In this document: positions 44,041 to 56,408 of the stretch, in pieces
How positions within the stretch are numbered: position 1 is the first letter of the stretch
Layout: each line of letters opens with the position of its first letter
Origin: Sacculina carcini
Taxonomy: Eukaryota > Arthropoda > Thecostraca > Sacculinidae
NCBI GenBank assembly: GCA_916048095.2
Contig: OU696576.1
Span: 6,057,664 to 6,121,663 of the forward strand
Length of the DNA stretch: 64,000 nt
Reading direction: 5' to 3'
Notes under the pieces: generated by a model
Seen by the model: only the letters and a program-made list of their open reading frames with translations
What the model was told of the DNA's origin: nothing
Database searches by the model: none
Made by a program: the position numbers and the translations under genes

Positions 44041-45540
44041 AAAAAAGGGTAGAGGGAAGAGCCGAGATAGCTAGATTTATTTGGCCTAAAGTACGTGGTA
44101 CGCGGCTATTTTATAAAACAGCCATGAAATTTACATAGTAGAGACAGACCAGGAAGGAATACACCATATAATACAATATAGAATTTGGACGAAAACAAAA
44201 CTAAAATTTTGGAATATGTACACCTGTTTATCCTAACACGGCAGAAATTAACCACAAAAACACCCGAGAAACTCCACAAAAGCAGATTTGAGCACAGCCC
44301 TCAACCCCCTTTCGCGCCAGAATCTCTCACAATAGTTAGGAAAAACGTCCTACAGCATTTGTCATCAAATTTATACGAGGTCTATACAAATATCATAATC
44401 CCAAACTCTGTAATGTGACGTCAGACTAATGATGGTGGTGACGTCATGCAAATGACCATGACGTCACTGATTTTTTAGTTGGCAGCATTTGAAATATATT
44501 CTATCAAATAGGTGAAGTTCCCGCGCGATCACTTGTGTCTTACCATGTGAATCTTATTGGTTGCTGTTTCCTGTTTGATTGTTATTATCAATACTCTTAA
44601 TTTAATTTCATGTCTGTTTGCGGTGATTGATTTGTGACTCACTATCTATCCCGTTTTGGTTGATTGTAACAACTGACTGGTTGGTTGTAACAAAGTTTCA
44701 GTCGGACCAGATGTTCTCTTTCTTCATTTGCTTTGTGTTGAGTTTCCATAGATGACCTTAGCAGTTATAATTAACATTGCGATGTGCGTGTTTACATCCG
44801 AAATGCTGTGTGTAGACTAACAATATGCATGTGTTCTCATTGTGTAAATGTGTTCATTGCGTTATTTGAATAGTGTAATATCTATTCATTCGTGTGTTCT
44901 ATTTATTGTTTCCGTAATTGTATTTATAGCTTGTTTTATTTTTATTGTAACTGTTTTAGCTTTGTCCGCTTGTTCATACTGTTTAGCTGCCGCGCGCCCG
45001 TGTATGACAGGCGCTATAACAAATACACTGAACTGAACTAGTTCGTGAATTTCTTTTAAGTCTGACTGATTTAAAAGATTGAGTATGTGCATGTGCATAG
45101 GTGTGGGTGTTTCATTGTCTGAATCAGTATAGTACTACTAGGATTGACTGATTTAGGGGCTGTGTACGTGCATTCGCATAGGTATACTTGTGTTACATTG
45201 CCCGAAATGTTATGCTTTTAAGCTTGACTGATTGTAAAATTCTGTGCTTACATGTGCGTAGGTGTATGTGGGTTACATGGGCTACATATATATGGCAGAC
45301 GGCATACACAACAAATCCATACATTCAAATTAAATCAACATGGACGCACAGACGATTGGAATCGATGAGTTGAAGAGTTAAGAGCACAAGAAATAGTAAA
45401 TACATCCTCAAACATCCTTCATCCAATTAAGCATCGTCAAATGCAGTCGTTATGCAAATGTCTAGTTGTTTTATTATTTTTATTTTGTGAGTCGACATGA
45501 ACCTGGCTGGAGTTATCATCTTTCTCATCTGATTGTCCTT
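44041..45540. other. Region without genes; 3' end of an L2-like element
   Basis: No gene recognised. Around 44880-45040 the plus strand reads like the 3' UTR of an L2/CR1-like LINE: GCCGCGCGCCCGTGTATGA, GGCGCTATAACAAATACACT, tail ACTGAACTGAACT. It resembles 48640-48716 (GCCGCGCTTGTGT...GCGCTATACAAATGAATG). At 45055-45275 three diverged copies of an 80-85-bp repeat begin with TTGACTGATT-like strings. A cluster of TGACGTCA-like sites lies at 44415-44470. Confidence 0.6.
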
Positions 45541-45679
45541 CTTTTGTCGCCATCCGAAATAGTATTCGTTCCCGCACTGCCACTTCCTCCTCTTTCACTT
45601 GTCCCACTAGCTCTCGTCAAACTTCTGCCTGACATCCTGTCACCCCTCGTGTCTCTGTTTCGCGCTCATCACTCCCGTT

Positions 45680-46385
45680 TGGTCTTATAAATATCCGCTC
45701 TTCCCGCTCACTTTCTAGCAAGTCCTGTGGTGGTGGTATTGGCATCGTTTATCACAAGTCCCTCTCCTTTTCTTAAATTGATTCCCTTACTTCCGTTTTT
45801 AGTTCGTTTGAATGTCTACCTATCTGTTTATCTGTTCCGTCTCATCCTAAGATCTGTATTTTGATTGTTTATCGTCACAACCACCCTGGTACTGCATCTG
45901 TTTTCGCTACTGAGTTCTCTGATGTTCTAGATTCCATTATTTCTTTATTCTCGAATCGCTTTATCGTTCTTGGTGATTTTACTTTTTGGGTTGATGCTCC
46001 TCGTTTGTCGCCTTATGCCTGTAACTTTCTCTCACTCATTGAATCATATGGTCTTGTTTCTCTTGTTTCTTCCCCTACTCATCAGTCTGATCAAACTCTT
46101 GATCTCGTTTTGTTTCCTGTCCCTGTCTTACCCTCTGACATCCCCATACCTGAAGTTCGTGTTCATCCTCCAGATTCTTCGATCTCTGATCATAGTTTTC
46201 TCCTCTCTGAACTCTCACTCTCGCCTAATCCTTCTTCCCCATCTGTGTCTATCTCATTTCGCTCCTTTCGCAATTTCGACCCTAGTCAGTTTTCTGCTCT
46301 TCTTGTATCTCATCTGCCGATCCAACTGCTACACTCCGTTCCTGTGTCTGATGTCTATCCCTTTTTTCCGGTACTCTTTCTGTAA
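45680..46385 (+). pseudogene. AP-endonuclease (element J)
   Basis: Starts FGLINIRSSRSLSSKS (the N-terminal endonuclease motif). After a deletion and a stop near 45775 it continues ILIVYRHN, FIVLGDFTFWVD (GDF; the usual Asn is Thr here), LVSSPTHQSDQTLDLVL and SISDHSFLLSEL (SDH motif). The nicking function is probably lost. The frame ends at 46383-46385. Confidence 0.78.
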
Positions 46386-46396
46386 TTAATGACGCT

Positions 46397-48360
46397 TTGT
46401 TTCCTCTCCTGTCTCGCTCAAGTAAATCCTCCTCCTCATCTCCTTGGTCTTCTCCTGGTCTGTCTGCTCTTACACGTGATCAGCGTCGTCTGGAGCGGCG
46501 CTGGGGACATTCTCCCTCTTCTATTTCATGGTCCTCGTATTCTGCTGCTCGTTCGTATTATATCTCTGCTCTGGCTCTGGCCAAACAATCCTACTATACC
46601 AGACATTTATCCTCCCTGTCTCGCTCTCCTAAAATGCTTTGGTGCACCCTAAACTCTCTCCGCGGTTCTAATTTTTCTACTTCCTGTCTGATCTCGGCTG
46701 AGGAATTCGCTACTTTCTTCTTGGATAAGCTTCACATCGCCTCCTCAAGTCTTCCTGTCTGTTCTTTACCTGTTACTCATTCTAGCCCCTGTGGTGAATT
46801 CTCCTCGTTTTCCCAACTCGTTCTTAATGATGTTTGTAAGCCCATTTCCTCTTCTAAAGAATCCTCTTCCCCGGCTGATCCTTTGAATCTCCGTGCTATC
46901 TCCGACTCCATACTTCTTCTTGTTCCTTATTTCCTACATGTCATCAATTCCTCTTTTCTTCATGGTTCATTCCTTACCGATAAGCACGCTATCATTCGTC
47001 CATTACTAAAGAAACCTTCACTTGATCCATCCGTCATGAAAAATTATCTCTAAATTATCTGTGTCTCTCCTCAGTTTTCCGTCTAAACTCCTTGAGTCTG
47101 CTATCTACTCTCAACTGTCTCCTTTTCTAAATCAATCACTTTGCTCCGCTCAGTCTGGATTTCGGTCTTCTCGTTCTACTGAGTCTCTGTCTATTTCTAT
47201 CCTTGATCACATTTTCTCTCACTTTGCTTTGGGTCGCTCTGTCCTTCTTGTACTACTAGACATGTCCTCTGCTTTTTTATCTCGTTGACCACTCTATTCT
47301 CATTGCCGATCTTTATTCTCTTAGTATTTCTTCATCCACCCTTTCTCTCCTCAAATCTTATCTCACCAATCGAATCTATTCTGTGAATATCAATTCTTAT
47401 CTCTCTTCTGTGTTTCCTCTGTGTTCTGGTGTCCCTCAAGGTTCTCTGCTTGGTCCTTTACTTTTCAACATCTACATGACCCCACTATGCCCTATTCTTG
47501 AACGTCACTCTCTCACCTTTCACGTATATGCCGACGATATTCAGTTTTTCATCCCTCTTCCTCTTCGCACTCCTTCTTTCATTGCTGATGTTCTTTCTGA
47601 TGTTTCTGCTTGGGCTGCTTCTAGACGTCTCCTTCTGAATCAATCAAAATCTGAGTTTGTTTTCCATCCTCCCCGCAATTCTCCCCCTCTTCTTCCTTGG
47701 CCTGTCTCCCAGTCAGTGCGTAGTCTTGGTGTGATCTTTGATTCTAATGTTTCGTTCTCCTCTCAAGTCACCTCTATTTCTCGTACATGTCGCCTTATTC
47801 TGAGATCTTTATATCCTATTCGCCCGTTTCTTGATCGCCCTTCGGCTATTGAACTTATTATTTCTCTAATATTGTCCCGTATTGATTATTGTTGTTCACT
47901 CTATTTTCACGTTCCCCTTTATTCCCTCCGCATTCTTCAGCTTGTTATCAACTCTTCTTGTCGTTTTGTCCTGTCTCCTACTCCTTGTCGCCATACTTAT
48001 GAATTTTTGTTTCAATTTCGTTTGCTTCCTATCATCCCCGCATTCATTTTCGCCTGTGTTGTGTTATTTTCAAACTCATTCATGACCCTTCTCAGCCTTC
48101 CTATCTTTCTCGCCTTTTGTCTGAATCTGTTGTTCCTTCTCGACATTAACGCCCACTTGTATGTTCTAGAGCTTTGAATGAGTCTACCTGGTCTTCTAAA
48201 TCGTTTTTATTTTTCGCTCCGCGTCTGCTTAATTGTCTTCCCTCTAATATTGTTCAATCTTCCTCCTTCCATTCGTTCAAGTCCTCTTTGTTTAAATATT
48301 TGTTTGATCAATCGTTTGACGCTGTCTCTCACTCTCTTACTCCTTATGCTTCTGTGTGAT
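46397..48360 (+). pseudogene. Reverse transcriptase (element J)
   Basis: Successive frames 46397-47053, 47061-47288, 47383-48177 and 48174-48359 together show the linker (LFLDKLHIASSSL-like), SLLSFPSKLLESAIYSQL, AQSGFRSSRSTESLSISIL, VLLVLLDMSSAF (first catalytic Asp), SGVPQGSLLGPLLFNIYM, HVYADDIQFFIP (active site), SLGVIFDSNVSF and SRIDYCCSLYFHVP. The order and spacing fit L2/CR1 RTs. Frameshifts near 47055, 47285 and 48175 disable it. Confidence 0.83.
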
Positions 48361-48559
48361 CTGTTTTTAGTTATTTGCGATACAAATTATATTTGTTTTG
48401 TGTGCCCCATCTGGTTTTGCTGTTCCTGTATTGTGTATTGTTTGAGTGTTGTGTGTGTATATGTGTTTTCTTCTTGCTATTCAATTGTAATTTTGCGCGC
48501 ATGTGTATTTATATGCGCTAAAGGAAATATATTTATTTATTATTATTATTATACATACT

Positions 48560-48716
48560 ATCTTCCTAGCGTAGTTGGCTTTTGTAGTTGTCCGCATGTT
48601 ATTTTGTGTGTGTGTGCGGTGCTTTCATGTTTAATGTTTTTATTTTCCCAATTTCGTTGTAGTTTGCCGCGCTTGTGTCCCTGGATGAGCGCTATACAAA
48701 TGAATGAATGAATGTT
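48560..48716 (+). repeat. Second L2-like 3' end fragment
   Basis: GCCGCGCTTGTGTCCCTGG...GAGCGCTATACAAATGAATG with a (TGAA)n tail ending at about 48716. The GCGCTATACAAAT plus short-repeat terminus is the 3' signature shared with 45012-45040 and, reversed, with 51905-51940. Confidence 0.6.
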
Positions 48717-49735
48717 ATTCAACGGCGTTAAGCACTGTTATGGGCGTAGAAACGAGTGCGCTTGGTAAATGGCTGGCTGGCGTACGCTGCTTGTGACCGC
48801 GATGAATGGCTGGTGTTCACCACTTCTATTTTGCATCGTGGTGGTTACTTCATAGCTAATCTGGTATCCTCTAAATCTAAGATCCTTTAAATATTTTGCT
48901 TTCTTAGGTCCACGCATCTATAATTATCTTCCTTCTCATATTACTTCACTACTTTCTTATTTTTCAGAGCTGATGCATAGTAGTAAGGCCGGAGTGTTGT
49001 TGCTTGTGTATATCACAACGTTTGGTGGCCTATGTGCCAAGCTGTGTCTGTGTTATGTGACTTTTGTTGTTGTGCTATTGTGTTTTTTGTTTTGTGGTTT
49101 TTGTTGTGCGATTTGTGGTGTATTTTGCCTTGTGATTTCCTCTGCTTCTTTTTTATGACATATTCTCTCTCAATCATTGGTTTGTTGGTAATATGAAATG
49201 TGTTCGGTGTCTTGGTATATTTATCGTTGCATTGTTATTCTGAGTTTTACAGCGAACAAGGACCTGATCTGAGGGACTCTACGGCTTTTAACACTGCTCT
49301 GGGCGTTTGTACGAGTACGGGCGGTGCATATGTAGTGGCTTCAATTGATTAGTTTTTCTATATGACTACTGTTTATTCCGGCGATCATTTCATATATGTA
49401 CATGTCCTATTACTGTCGTTTCATTTAATCTTCCTGTTATACATTGCACAGCATCACGTGTTTTGTGTCCTGTGTTGTTTCATGTGTTGTGGCCTCTCGA
49501 GCAAATTTCTCTCCTCATGTCGCTTTTCATTAGTTAATTATTTTCTTATTTCTGCTCTTATGTAATCTTTCCAGTTTCTGTGAGCACGTGTTTGTGTTTT
49601 GTGTTGTTTTGTGTAATTGTCTCGTGACTTGTATTTTGTGTTGTGACTTCGTGCTATATGGTTTTTTCTTTTCTCTCTTGTGGTCTCTTGATTAGTTTTC
49701 TTTTTCAGTCTCCAGTGAGTGGGTGAATCTTGTCT
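48717..49735. other. Diverged forerunners of the 157-bp satellite, no genes
   Basis: A degenerate copy of the satellite core (TAGTAGTAAGGCCGGAGTG...TATCACAACGTTTG) lies at 48975-49045. Sequences near 48725 and 49285 resemble each other (TTAAGCACTGTTATGGGCGT versus TTAACACTGCTCTGGGCGT). T/G-rich frames here are not protein-like. Confidence 0.6.
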
Positions 49736-50345
49736 TTATCAGATCTTGCACATAGTAGTAAGGCCATGCGTTGTCGCTTGTGTATATCACAACGTTTGAC
49801 GAACTAAGTGCCAAGCTATGTGTCTGGTCTATTTCTGTGTGAGTTGTGTCGTGTTCTCTTCTGGCTGTTTAGTTTTGAGTGAATCTTGTCTTCTTTATCA
49901 GATCTTGCGCATAGTAGTAAGGCCATGCGTTGTCGCTTGTGTATATCACAACGTTTGACGAACTAAGTGCCAAGCTATGTGTCAGGTCTATTTCTGTATG
50001 AATTGTATCGTGTTCTTTTCTGGTTGTCTATTTTTGAGTGAATCTTGTCTTTATCAGATCTTGCACATAGTAGTAAGGCCATGCGTTGTCGCTTGTGTAT
50101 ATCACAACGTTTGACGAACTAAGTGCCAAGCTATGTGTCTGGTCTATTTCTGTATGAATTGTATCGTGTTTTCTTCTGGTTGTCTATTTTTGAGTGAATC
50201 TTCTCTTCTCTATCAGATCTTGCGCATAGTAGTAAGGCCATGCGTTGTCGCTTGTGTATATCACAACGTTTGACGAACTAAGTGCCAAGCTATGTGTCTG
50301 GTCTATTTCTGTGTGAATTGTGTCGTGTTCTCTCCTGATTGTCTA
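49736..50345 (+). repeat. 156-159-bp tandem satellite, four copies
   Basis: The core CATAGTAGTAAGGCCATGCG begins at 49751, 49910, 50066 and 50225 (periods 159, 156 and 159). Each copy continues TTGTCGCTTGTGTATATCAC, AACGTTTGACGAACTAAGTG, CCAAGCTATGTGTCTGGTC and a T/G-rich remainder. The copies are very similar, so the expansion is recent. Confidence 0.93.
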
Positions 50346-51900
50346 TTATCTGAAGCTATGTGTCTGATCTACCTCTGTGTGAATTGTGTTGTGTCTTGTG
50401 TTCTCTACTGCTGGTCTAGTTTTCAGTTGAAAATTTTCTAGTTCTTCTTGATGAGATGTCTTTCTTTTCGACCCCATGCTTGATTTAGCATTTCATTCAG
50501 TATTCCTACTAAACATTTGTTTTCTATTTTTTATTAGTTATTTCCTTTTGTTTCACTTTTTCCATTTTCTACATCATGGATGCCATTGTTTTTGCATGAT
50601 TGCCTTTGGAGTTTTGTTGTGTGATTTTATTATTGATAAGGTTCTACGTGCGATTATTTTTTTGTTTATCGGTTGTTGAATCGGGAAAATATATTTCAAC
50701 TAGGGGTTAGGCTAAAACATCAATGTGGTTCATTGGATGTCTTAGCTTAACCTATGTGTCTTTCTCTATCAATATGATCCATGATTTGATTGAAGACGGT
50801 ATAGAATCTGTGATGAGTAGTGCTCAGACAAGATGTTAAAGTCCTAAAGGAGCCAATGTGACTATTAGTTGGACTGTTGAGAGTGTCCTCTATATATCTA
50901 TGAGAAATGAACTATTAAGCGATCTTTCCAAATTTGTGTGCAATGCATTTAGCTCGTAATGTAGCTACAAATGAAGTTGTCTATAATGTTAGAAATGGAA
51001 TTGTTAGCGATCTGCTTTTGTACAATTTGTTCAACCAGAAATAAAGTATTCTCCATATAGATATTCTCCACAATTTATTCAACCCGAAATAAAGTAGTCT
51101 CCATATAGGGTTGAATTGAGCGATCTACTTTCTCGCATTTTTGTACAGTACACAAGTTTGTCAAATGAAATCCAGTGTAGCATTGTGTTTCCATCATACA
51201 ACATTTTGTGCCGCGCATACAGGGATACGGCAGAACTTGCACAGCTCTAACGTTTTGAGTGTATGGATATATGGATTTTACTGCAAAACAAAAAGCTGGG
51301 AGGAATAAACATGACATATTTGCATCAACTCTGTTGTTTCCCTCCAACTAGTTTCGCACGTCTCGTCGATTAATCTACGGATTGTTATACTCTGATATTG
51401 TACTAAGATCTAAGAATCTTCGTTGTGTTATAATGTTTGTAGTAGTTTCACGGAAAAAACCTGAGCAACATTGTCAACCTTGTGTTTGTCAAGGCTCCGG
51501 GTAGACTCAAGGATGACTCCCATAGTATGAGATGAGAGTATACGCAATAAACTGGGGCTTTTTCTACGTTCGTTACGTATGTACGTTTCTACTGCAGTGA
51601 ACGCAAATACGGTAGGAACACTACCCGTGTATTATCGCCATCTCTCTTGACAAGCGAATTAATTCGGCACTGGTTGAGCTTACACGCACGCTAAAATATA
51701 GGTCGTTGACCCCACCGGTCACGTGCGGTCACAATGCTCCTTGCGCCAGGCGCGTGGTGCCTACACTACGTATGCTCAGGTTTTACATCAAGGCTATACA
51801 ACAATTACTAAAAGTCAATGTACGTACAATAATGCATATCATATCTGCACATATCATATCATACCGAATCATATCTGCACATATCTATGTATGCAGACTT
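50346..51900. other. Intergenic-like sequence without recognisable features
   Basis: AT-rich sequence. Two adjacent near-repeats of CAATTTATTCAACCCGAAATAAAGTA(T/G)TCTCCATATAG lie at about 51029-51110. No coding, RNA or mobile-element signature that I can name. Confidence 0.5.
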
Positions 51901-51904
51901 CATA

Positions 51905-51960
51905 ACAACAACAAATTTATTTTGTATAGCGCGCAGAGGCGCGAAATGGTATAAAATAAT
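51905..51960 (-). repeat. 3' terminus of a minus-strand L2-like retroposon
   Basis: Read on the minus strand: CGCCTCTGCGCGCTATACAA, then AATAAATTTGTTGTTGTTATG, the GCGCTATACAAA plus short-repeat ending seen in the L2-like fragments. The body is not recognisable. Confidence 0.5.
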
Positions 51961-52117
51961 TGGACGAAAGATAACAAAATTAAGTAGCTCAGTACGATGC
52001 ATGGATATGTAATCCGTATAGAATATGTGAGACTGAATGACAATGCTTGATCTTATATTGTGTTCTTATACTGTTCTATCTGCTAAGGAAATTATATGAA
52101 TGAGAGAAACAATGAAA

Positions 52118-52301
52118 TAACTAAATTTTCAAATGTGGAAATATAGCGAAACTCTAGATAGCGAGCAACTGTTAAGCCTACATTTATGGTACGTCACTAA
52201 ATAATTATGGTACGTAACTAAATAACTAAATTTTCAAATGTGGAAATATAGCGAAACTCTAGATATCGAGCAACTGGCAAGCCTACATTTATGGTACGTC
52301 A
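52118..52301. repeat. About 103-bp tandem duplication
   Basis: CTAAATTTTCAAATGTGGAA...GCGAAACTCTAGATA...TTTATGGTACGTCACT occurs at about 52120-52198 and 52223-52301 with a few differences. Confidence 0.88.
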
Positions 52302-52574
52302 CTGGAAACGTCATCAGTGACGTCACGCTAAAGGAAAGAGTATGGGATAAATTTAGACATTGTGTCTCGTTGTTGTTGTTGTTGTTGTTGTTGGTTAATG
52401 CACATAACACTGTTAAGGTTCTGGTGCAGAATATATGGTTTTCGATTTGCGCTAACCGTCAGCGTCTGTGTTCTTGTCTCTTCTGGAAGAGTGATATGAA
52501 TTGATGGAAACTATCCAGCGGAGGAGTTTATATGACAATTATATGTGAGGATGAGGAAATGGCCAGAAGGATTA

Positions 52575-55500
52575 TCATATGAAATCGAGAAGTTTGGTGG
52601 ATATTAGGAACTGCCTCAGAGGTTCGGTAAATTCGGTTTGGTAAAGAAGAGTATCTAGACTTGGGGGTGAGGAGAGTCCATCAGTCATGATTGATCTTTG
52701 TCTTGCGAATTTTCCACAATGCAGCATCAGGTGTGATACGGTAATGGGCACATGACAAAGTTCGCATTCTGGTCTGTCTATACGGTCGAGAAGATAAGAG
52801 TGCGTAATGTTGGTATGTCCGGTTCTGAGTCTGAAAAGCGCTCTATCAACTATTCGCGATTTGTTGGGGCGTTGGTGGAGTCCCAGGTTGTAGTGGAGGA
52901 GGCACTTCGAGTTGCTGAGGACATCCTGGAAATGTTTTGAGATGAACTGAACTTTTGCCAATTTGTTGACGAATGGAAATAGGTCAGTGGCTGAGAGTGG
53001 CGGAGTCATGATCTGCCCGTTGTTCGTAGCCTTTTTGGCTGCTATGTCCGCGAGCTCGTTGCCTTTGATGCTGGAGTGGCTCGGTATCCAAAGGAATTTT
53101 GTTGTGCGACCCGACTTTATAATTTTTATATATAGCAAAATGATGAGCTCTGCAAGGTGGTTTTTTGCGCAGTATGCTGATAGTGCCTGTAGAGACGATA
53201 ACGAATCTGTGACAATAACTGTGTTGTTAATAACTCTTTTGTCAATGAATATCAGGGCTTGGTACAGTGCGAACAGTTCGGCAATAAAGATTGTAGTGTA
53301 GTGCGGAAGTTTGAAAAGAAGTTCAGTGCTGAGTGTCGGGATTACAACAGCACATCCTACCTGTTCGTCTAATTTAGATCCGTCTGTATATATGTATGTT
53401 CTTGCATTTGAAGTGTTTTGATATTCTAGGAAAGCTTGAACAATTTGTGCTGATGGACAAGTGTGTTTTTGTGGGACATCCAAAATATCATACATGATAT
53501 GTGGCGTTTCTGATGTGTATTTCGTTTGAGGTCTAGTGTCAAGAGATATGTCAAACCCAAGCTCATTTTTAGATTTAGCAAAAGACATTGACAATGTGTA
53601 ACCGCAGTTTCTTCTAATTGTTTTAGGGTCGGCGTAGTTCAGGGATGTGAGCTGTGAGAGAAGAGGGTTGCATGGATGACCTTTGTCTTCTGCAATTTTT
53701 GTTCCATATTTAACCGCTGCTTGTAATCTGCGCAAATGGAGTGGAAAAATTCCAGTTTCCCTGTAGATTTTATAAATTGGTGCGGTTCGGTGACATTTGG
53801 AGGCGATTCTGAGGCAAGTATTTTGTATGATGTCGAAAGGCCGCAAAAGTTCAGGAGATATGTGTGTTAATGATGAAGAACAATATTCCAAAATGGGTCT
53901 AATGAGGGCACAGTACAATCGGGTGAGAACAATTCTGTCGGCACAATAAGATGGATGGGACAGGCATTTGATTATGCTGATCCTTTTCAGCGCTCTGGTT
54001 TTACATTGGATAATGTGTGGTTTCATTGTCAAGCGTGAGTCCAATAGCACACCAAGGTATTTTGCCTGTGAATAGAATTGAATAGGCGCATTGTTTATGG
54101 TTAGTGGTGGAAGAGACGCTAGAGCTGGTGTAAAAAATTTGCTGAAAATTACTGCTTTTGTTTTTCTGATGGAAATTTGAAAGCCAAAAGATGTGCAATT
54201 GGTCGCGAATCGGTCTAAAGCTGCTTGTGTTTCAGCTAGCAGGTTATGCATTTCGTTTCCTGTGCACCAGAGCACAATGTCGTCGGCGTATAAGCTGTAC
54301 TTGATGGAGGCCGGAAGGAGACGTATTGTTTGACACACGGCAATGCTGAAAAGTGTAGGGGAGAGGACGCTTCCTTGCGTTACTCCATCTTCCTGTGGAA
54401 ATAATTGCGAGAGTGAGTTGGTGCGTAGCTGGAAAGTGCGATTATTGAGGAATTCTTCAATGAACGAGTAAAGGTGTCCATTCAGATTATGAGATGATAG
54501 CAGTTGAAGAAGAGCGGTTTTTGACATGAGATTGAAGGCTGAAGTGAGGTCGAGAAAGACAGCTATTGTTATTTGTCCTCGTGCGAATCCCATCCTTATG
54601 CTCGATGTAAGGATATTGACGTTGTCGACAGTACTGCGCGAGTGCTGATACGCGGTTTGTTGGTCGCTAATAAGATTTGTGGTTTCCAAAAACTGTTTTA
54701 ATCTTGATAGTGCCATACGTTCGTAAATTTTGCAAAAAACTGATGTTAGTTGAATTGGTCGGTACGAAGCTGGTTCAAGGGGTGGTTTGTTAGGTTTTAG
54801 TATCGGAATGATATGGGAGTTACGCCACGTCGGTGGAAAAAATTTTCGCTCCCATATGGCGTTCAGCGCATTCAGGATGTATGGAAGGTGTTGAGGTGAC
54901 ATGTGTTTGAAAAAACTGGCGTGTATGTTGTCAGGACCTGGTGTGGTGCACTGTGATTTGTGTATGGCCAAACGTAATTCTGTCATGGAAAAATTTATGT
55001 TGTAGTGGCAAGGTGCTTCATGTATCGATTCGCGATGAAGGGCAATCGAGGATACTGCGTGTTCATTTGTTTGTCCGCGTGTTTTTGATAGGTCAGATAT
55101 GTGGTTTCCAAGGATGGTGTGCACGATGTGTTGGTTAGTTACAACGATGTCTCCAAGGTTTAGTGTTGGACACGAGGGGATGGATTTTTGTGAATTTTTC
55201 AGGGAGCGCACGAAAGACCACAGTCGACCTAATGATGTTCGATGATCGAGCGACAGCAGCAGCTGGTGCCAGCTGTTGCGCTTTGCTTGTCTTACAGTGC
55301 GTCTTGCCACGGCCTTTGCTCTTCTGTATTGAAACAGTGCTTCGTTGGTTCTGATTCGGCGAAAGTGTCTAAGAGATCGTTTCCTATTTTTTATGGCTGT
55401 CTTGCACTCTTCGTTCCACCACGGTGTGTAACGCTTGGCCAAGACGCCGGAATTAGCGGGAACCGAAATATTGGCTGCTTTTATAATTGCATTGGTGACG

Positions 55501-56333
55501 TGTGGTATGATAGTCGTGTAGTTTTCGGCTTGCTGGAGAAATTCGACGTAGAGAGCTTCATTGAAATTTGACCAATCTGCTTTTGAGAGTTTCCATTTAG
55601 GTGATATAATTATCTGTGGTGTGGGTGTTGTGTGCATTGTGGTTTGTGGTGTGTGAGTAGTGTTTCTAACGAGGTTGTATTTTATTAATATTGGAAAGTG
55701 GTCACTCCCGTACGGGCTATCGTGGCAGTGCCATGTGAGATGCGGTGTCAGTGTGCTTGAGCAAAAAGAGAGGTCGATGTGCGATGTGGTGCCGGTGCGT
55801 TCGTTTAAGTGTGTTGGAGAGCCGTCATTTAACAGGTGTAGGTCGTGGTGTAGTAAATCTTCGACTTCTCGTCCGCGCCTATCTGTTGTTGGGGATCCCC
55901 ATATGAGATGCTTCGCATTGAAATCTCCGCAGATTATTATCGGACTTTGCAATTTGTGTGCAAACTCGGTTAACATAGGTGCAAGTACATTTTGACTAGG
56001 TGGTAAGTAGATATTACAAATGGTCAGAGTTAAGTTGAGATAGTGAATTTTGCATGCTGTAAATTGTAAGTTGCTTGGGAACTGTATTTGGCATTGTGGT
56101 ATAGATTTGTGTATGTAAACTGATGTCCCACCTTTCCTTATGGTTGAATCACCGTATTGATGATAGTGGCAAAAATTTGGAAGGTTGGGTAATTAAGTAT
56201 CAGAGGGTAAAAAGTGTGTTTCTTGTAGACAGATGATACTGGGATTAAAAGTGAGAACAATTTGACGAAATTCTGGCCACTTTTGAACGAGGCCGCGGCA
56301 ATTCCATTGTAGTACAAAATTATCAAAATACAT
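52575..56333 (-). pseudogene. ORF2: AP-endonuclease, RT, RNase H (element A), one nonsense codon
   Basis: The frame from ATG 56333 to 52575 spans 1253 codons with one in-frame TAA at 56193-56195 (codon 47); downstream it is open for over 1200 codons. Endonuclease: LQWNCRGL, CLQETHFLP, IICGDFNAKHLIWGS, GSDHFPILI. RT: YRPIQLTSVFCKIYERM, VFLDLTSAFNLMSKTA, GVTQGSVLSPTLFSI, LYADDIVLW, KYLGVLLDSRLTM. RNase H: YIYTDGSKLDEQ, IAELFALYQAL, VTDSLSSLQAL, IPSHSSIKGNELADIAAKK, with Asp-Glu-Asp-His/Asp present. A C-terminal Cys/His patch (CELCHVPITVSHLMLHC) follows. The protein would nick the target, copy the RNA and degrade the template. Confidence 0.92.
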
Positions 56334-56408
56334 GAGGAGTTATTCTGCGAGGTTCGTGTAATTGATTTTAGTTTAATTCAGATGTTTGGGAAGTTTTGAT
56401 GTGGAATA

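Larger units (their letters stand above)
45540..48553 (+). mobile_element. L2/CR1-like non-LTR retrotransposon J (decayed)
   Basis: Plus-strand LINE with endonuclease (45680-46385) and RT (about 46820-48177) in several broken frames, then a 3' UTR ending GCGCTAAAGGAAATATATTTATTTATTATTATT near 48515-48553. No RNase H and no CCHC ORF1. The pyrimidine-rich coding strand (CTTCTTCCT runs) is unlike the other elements here. The 5' end is uncertain. Confidence 0.8.

Noticed and set aside
44415..44470. Cluster of TGACGTCA-like sites as CRE-type regulatory elements
   Set aside because: Several TGACGTCA-like octamers occur, but no gene, TATA box or start is nearby, so a promoter call is not supported.
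49736..50345. CRISPR-like array
   Set aside because: Units are contiguous 156-159-bp tandem copies without unique spacers in a eukaryotic repeat context; it is a satellite.
48973..50679. Short Leu/Phe/Cys-rich plus-strand frames
   Set aside because: T-rich sequence gives hydrophobic translations on the plus strand; no start context, no conserved motif, and they overlap satellite.
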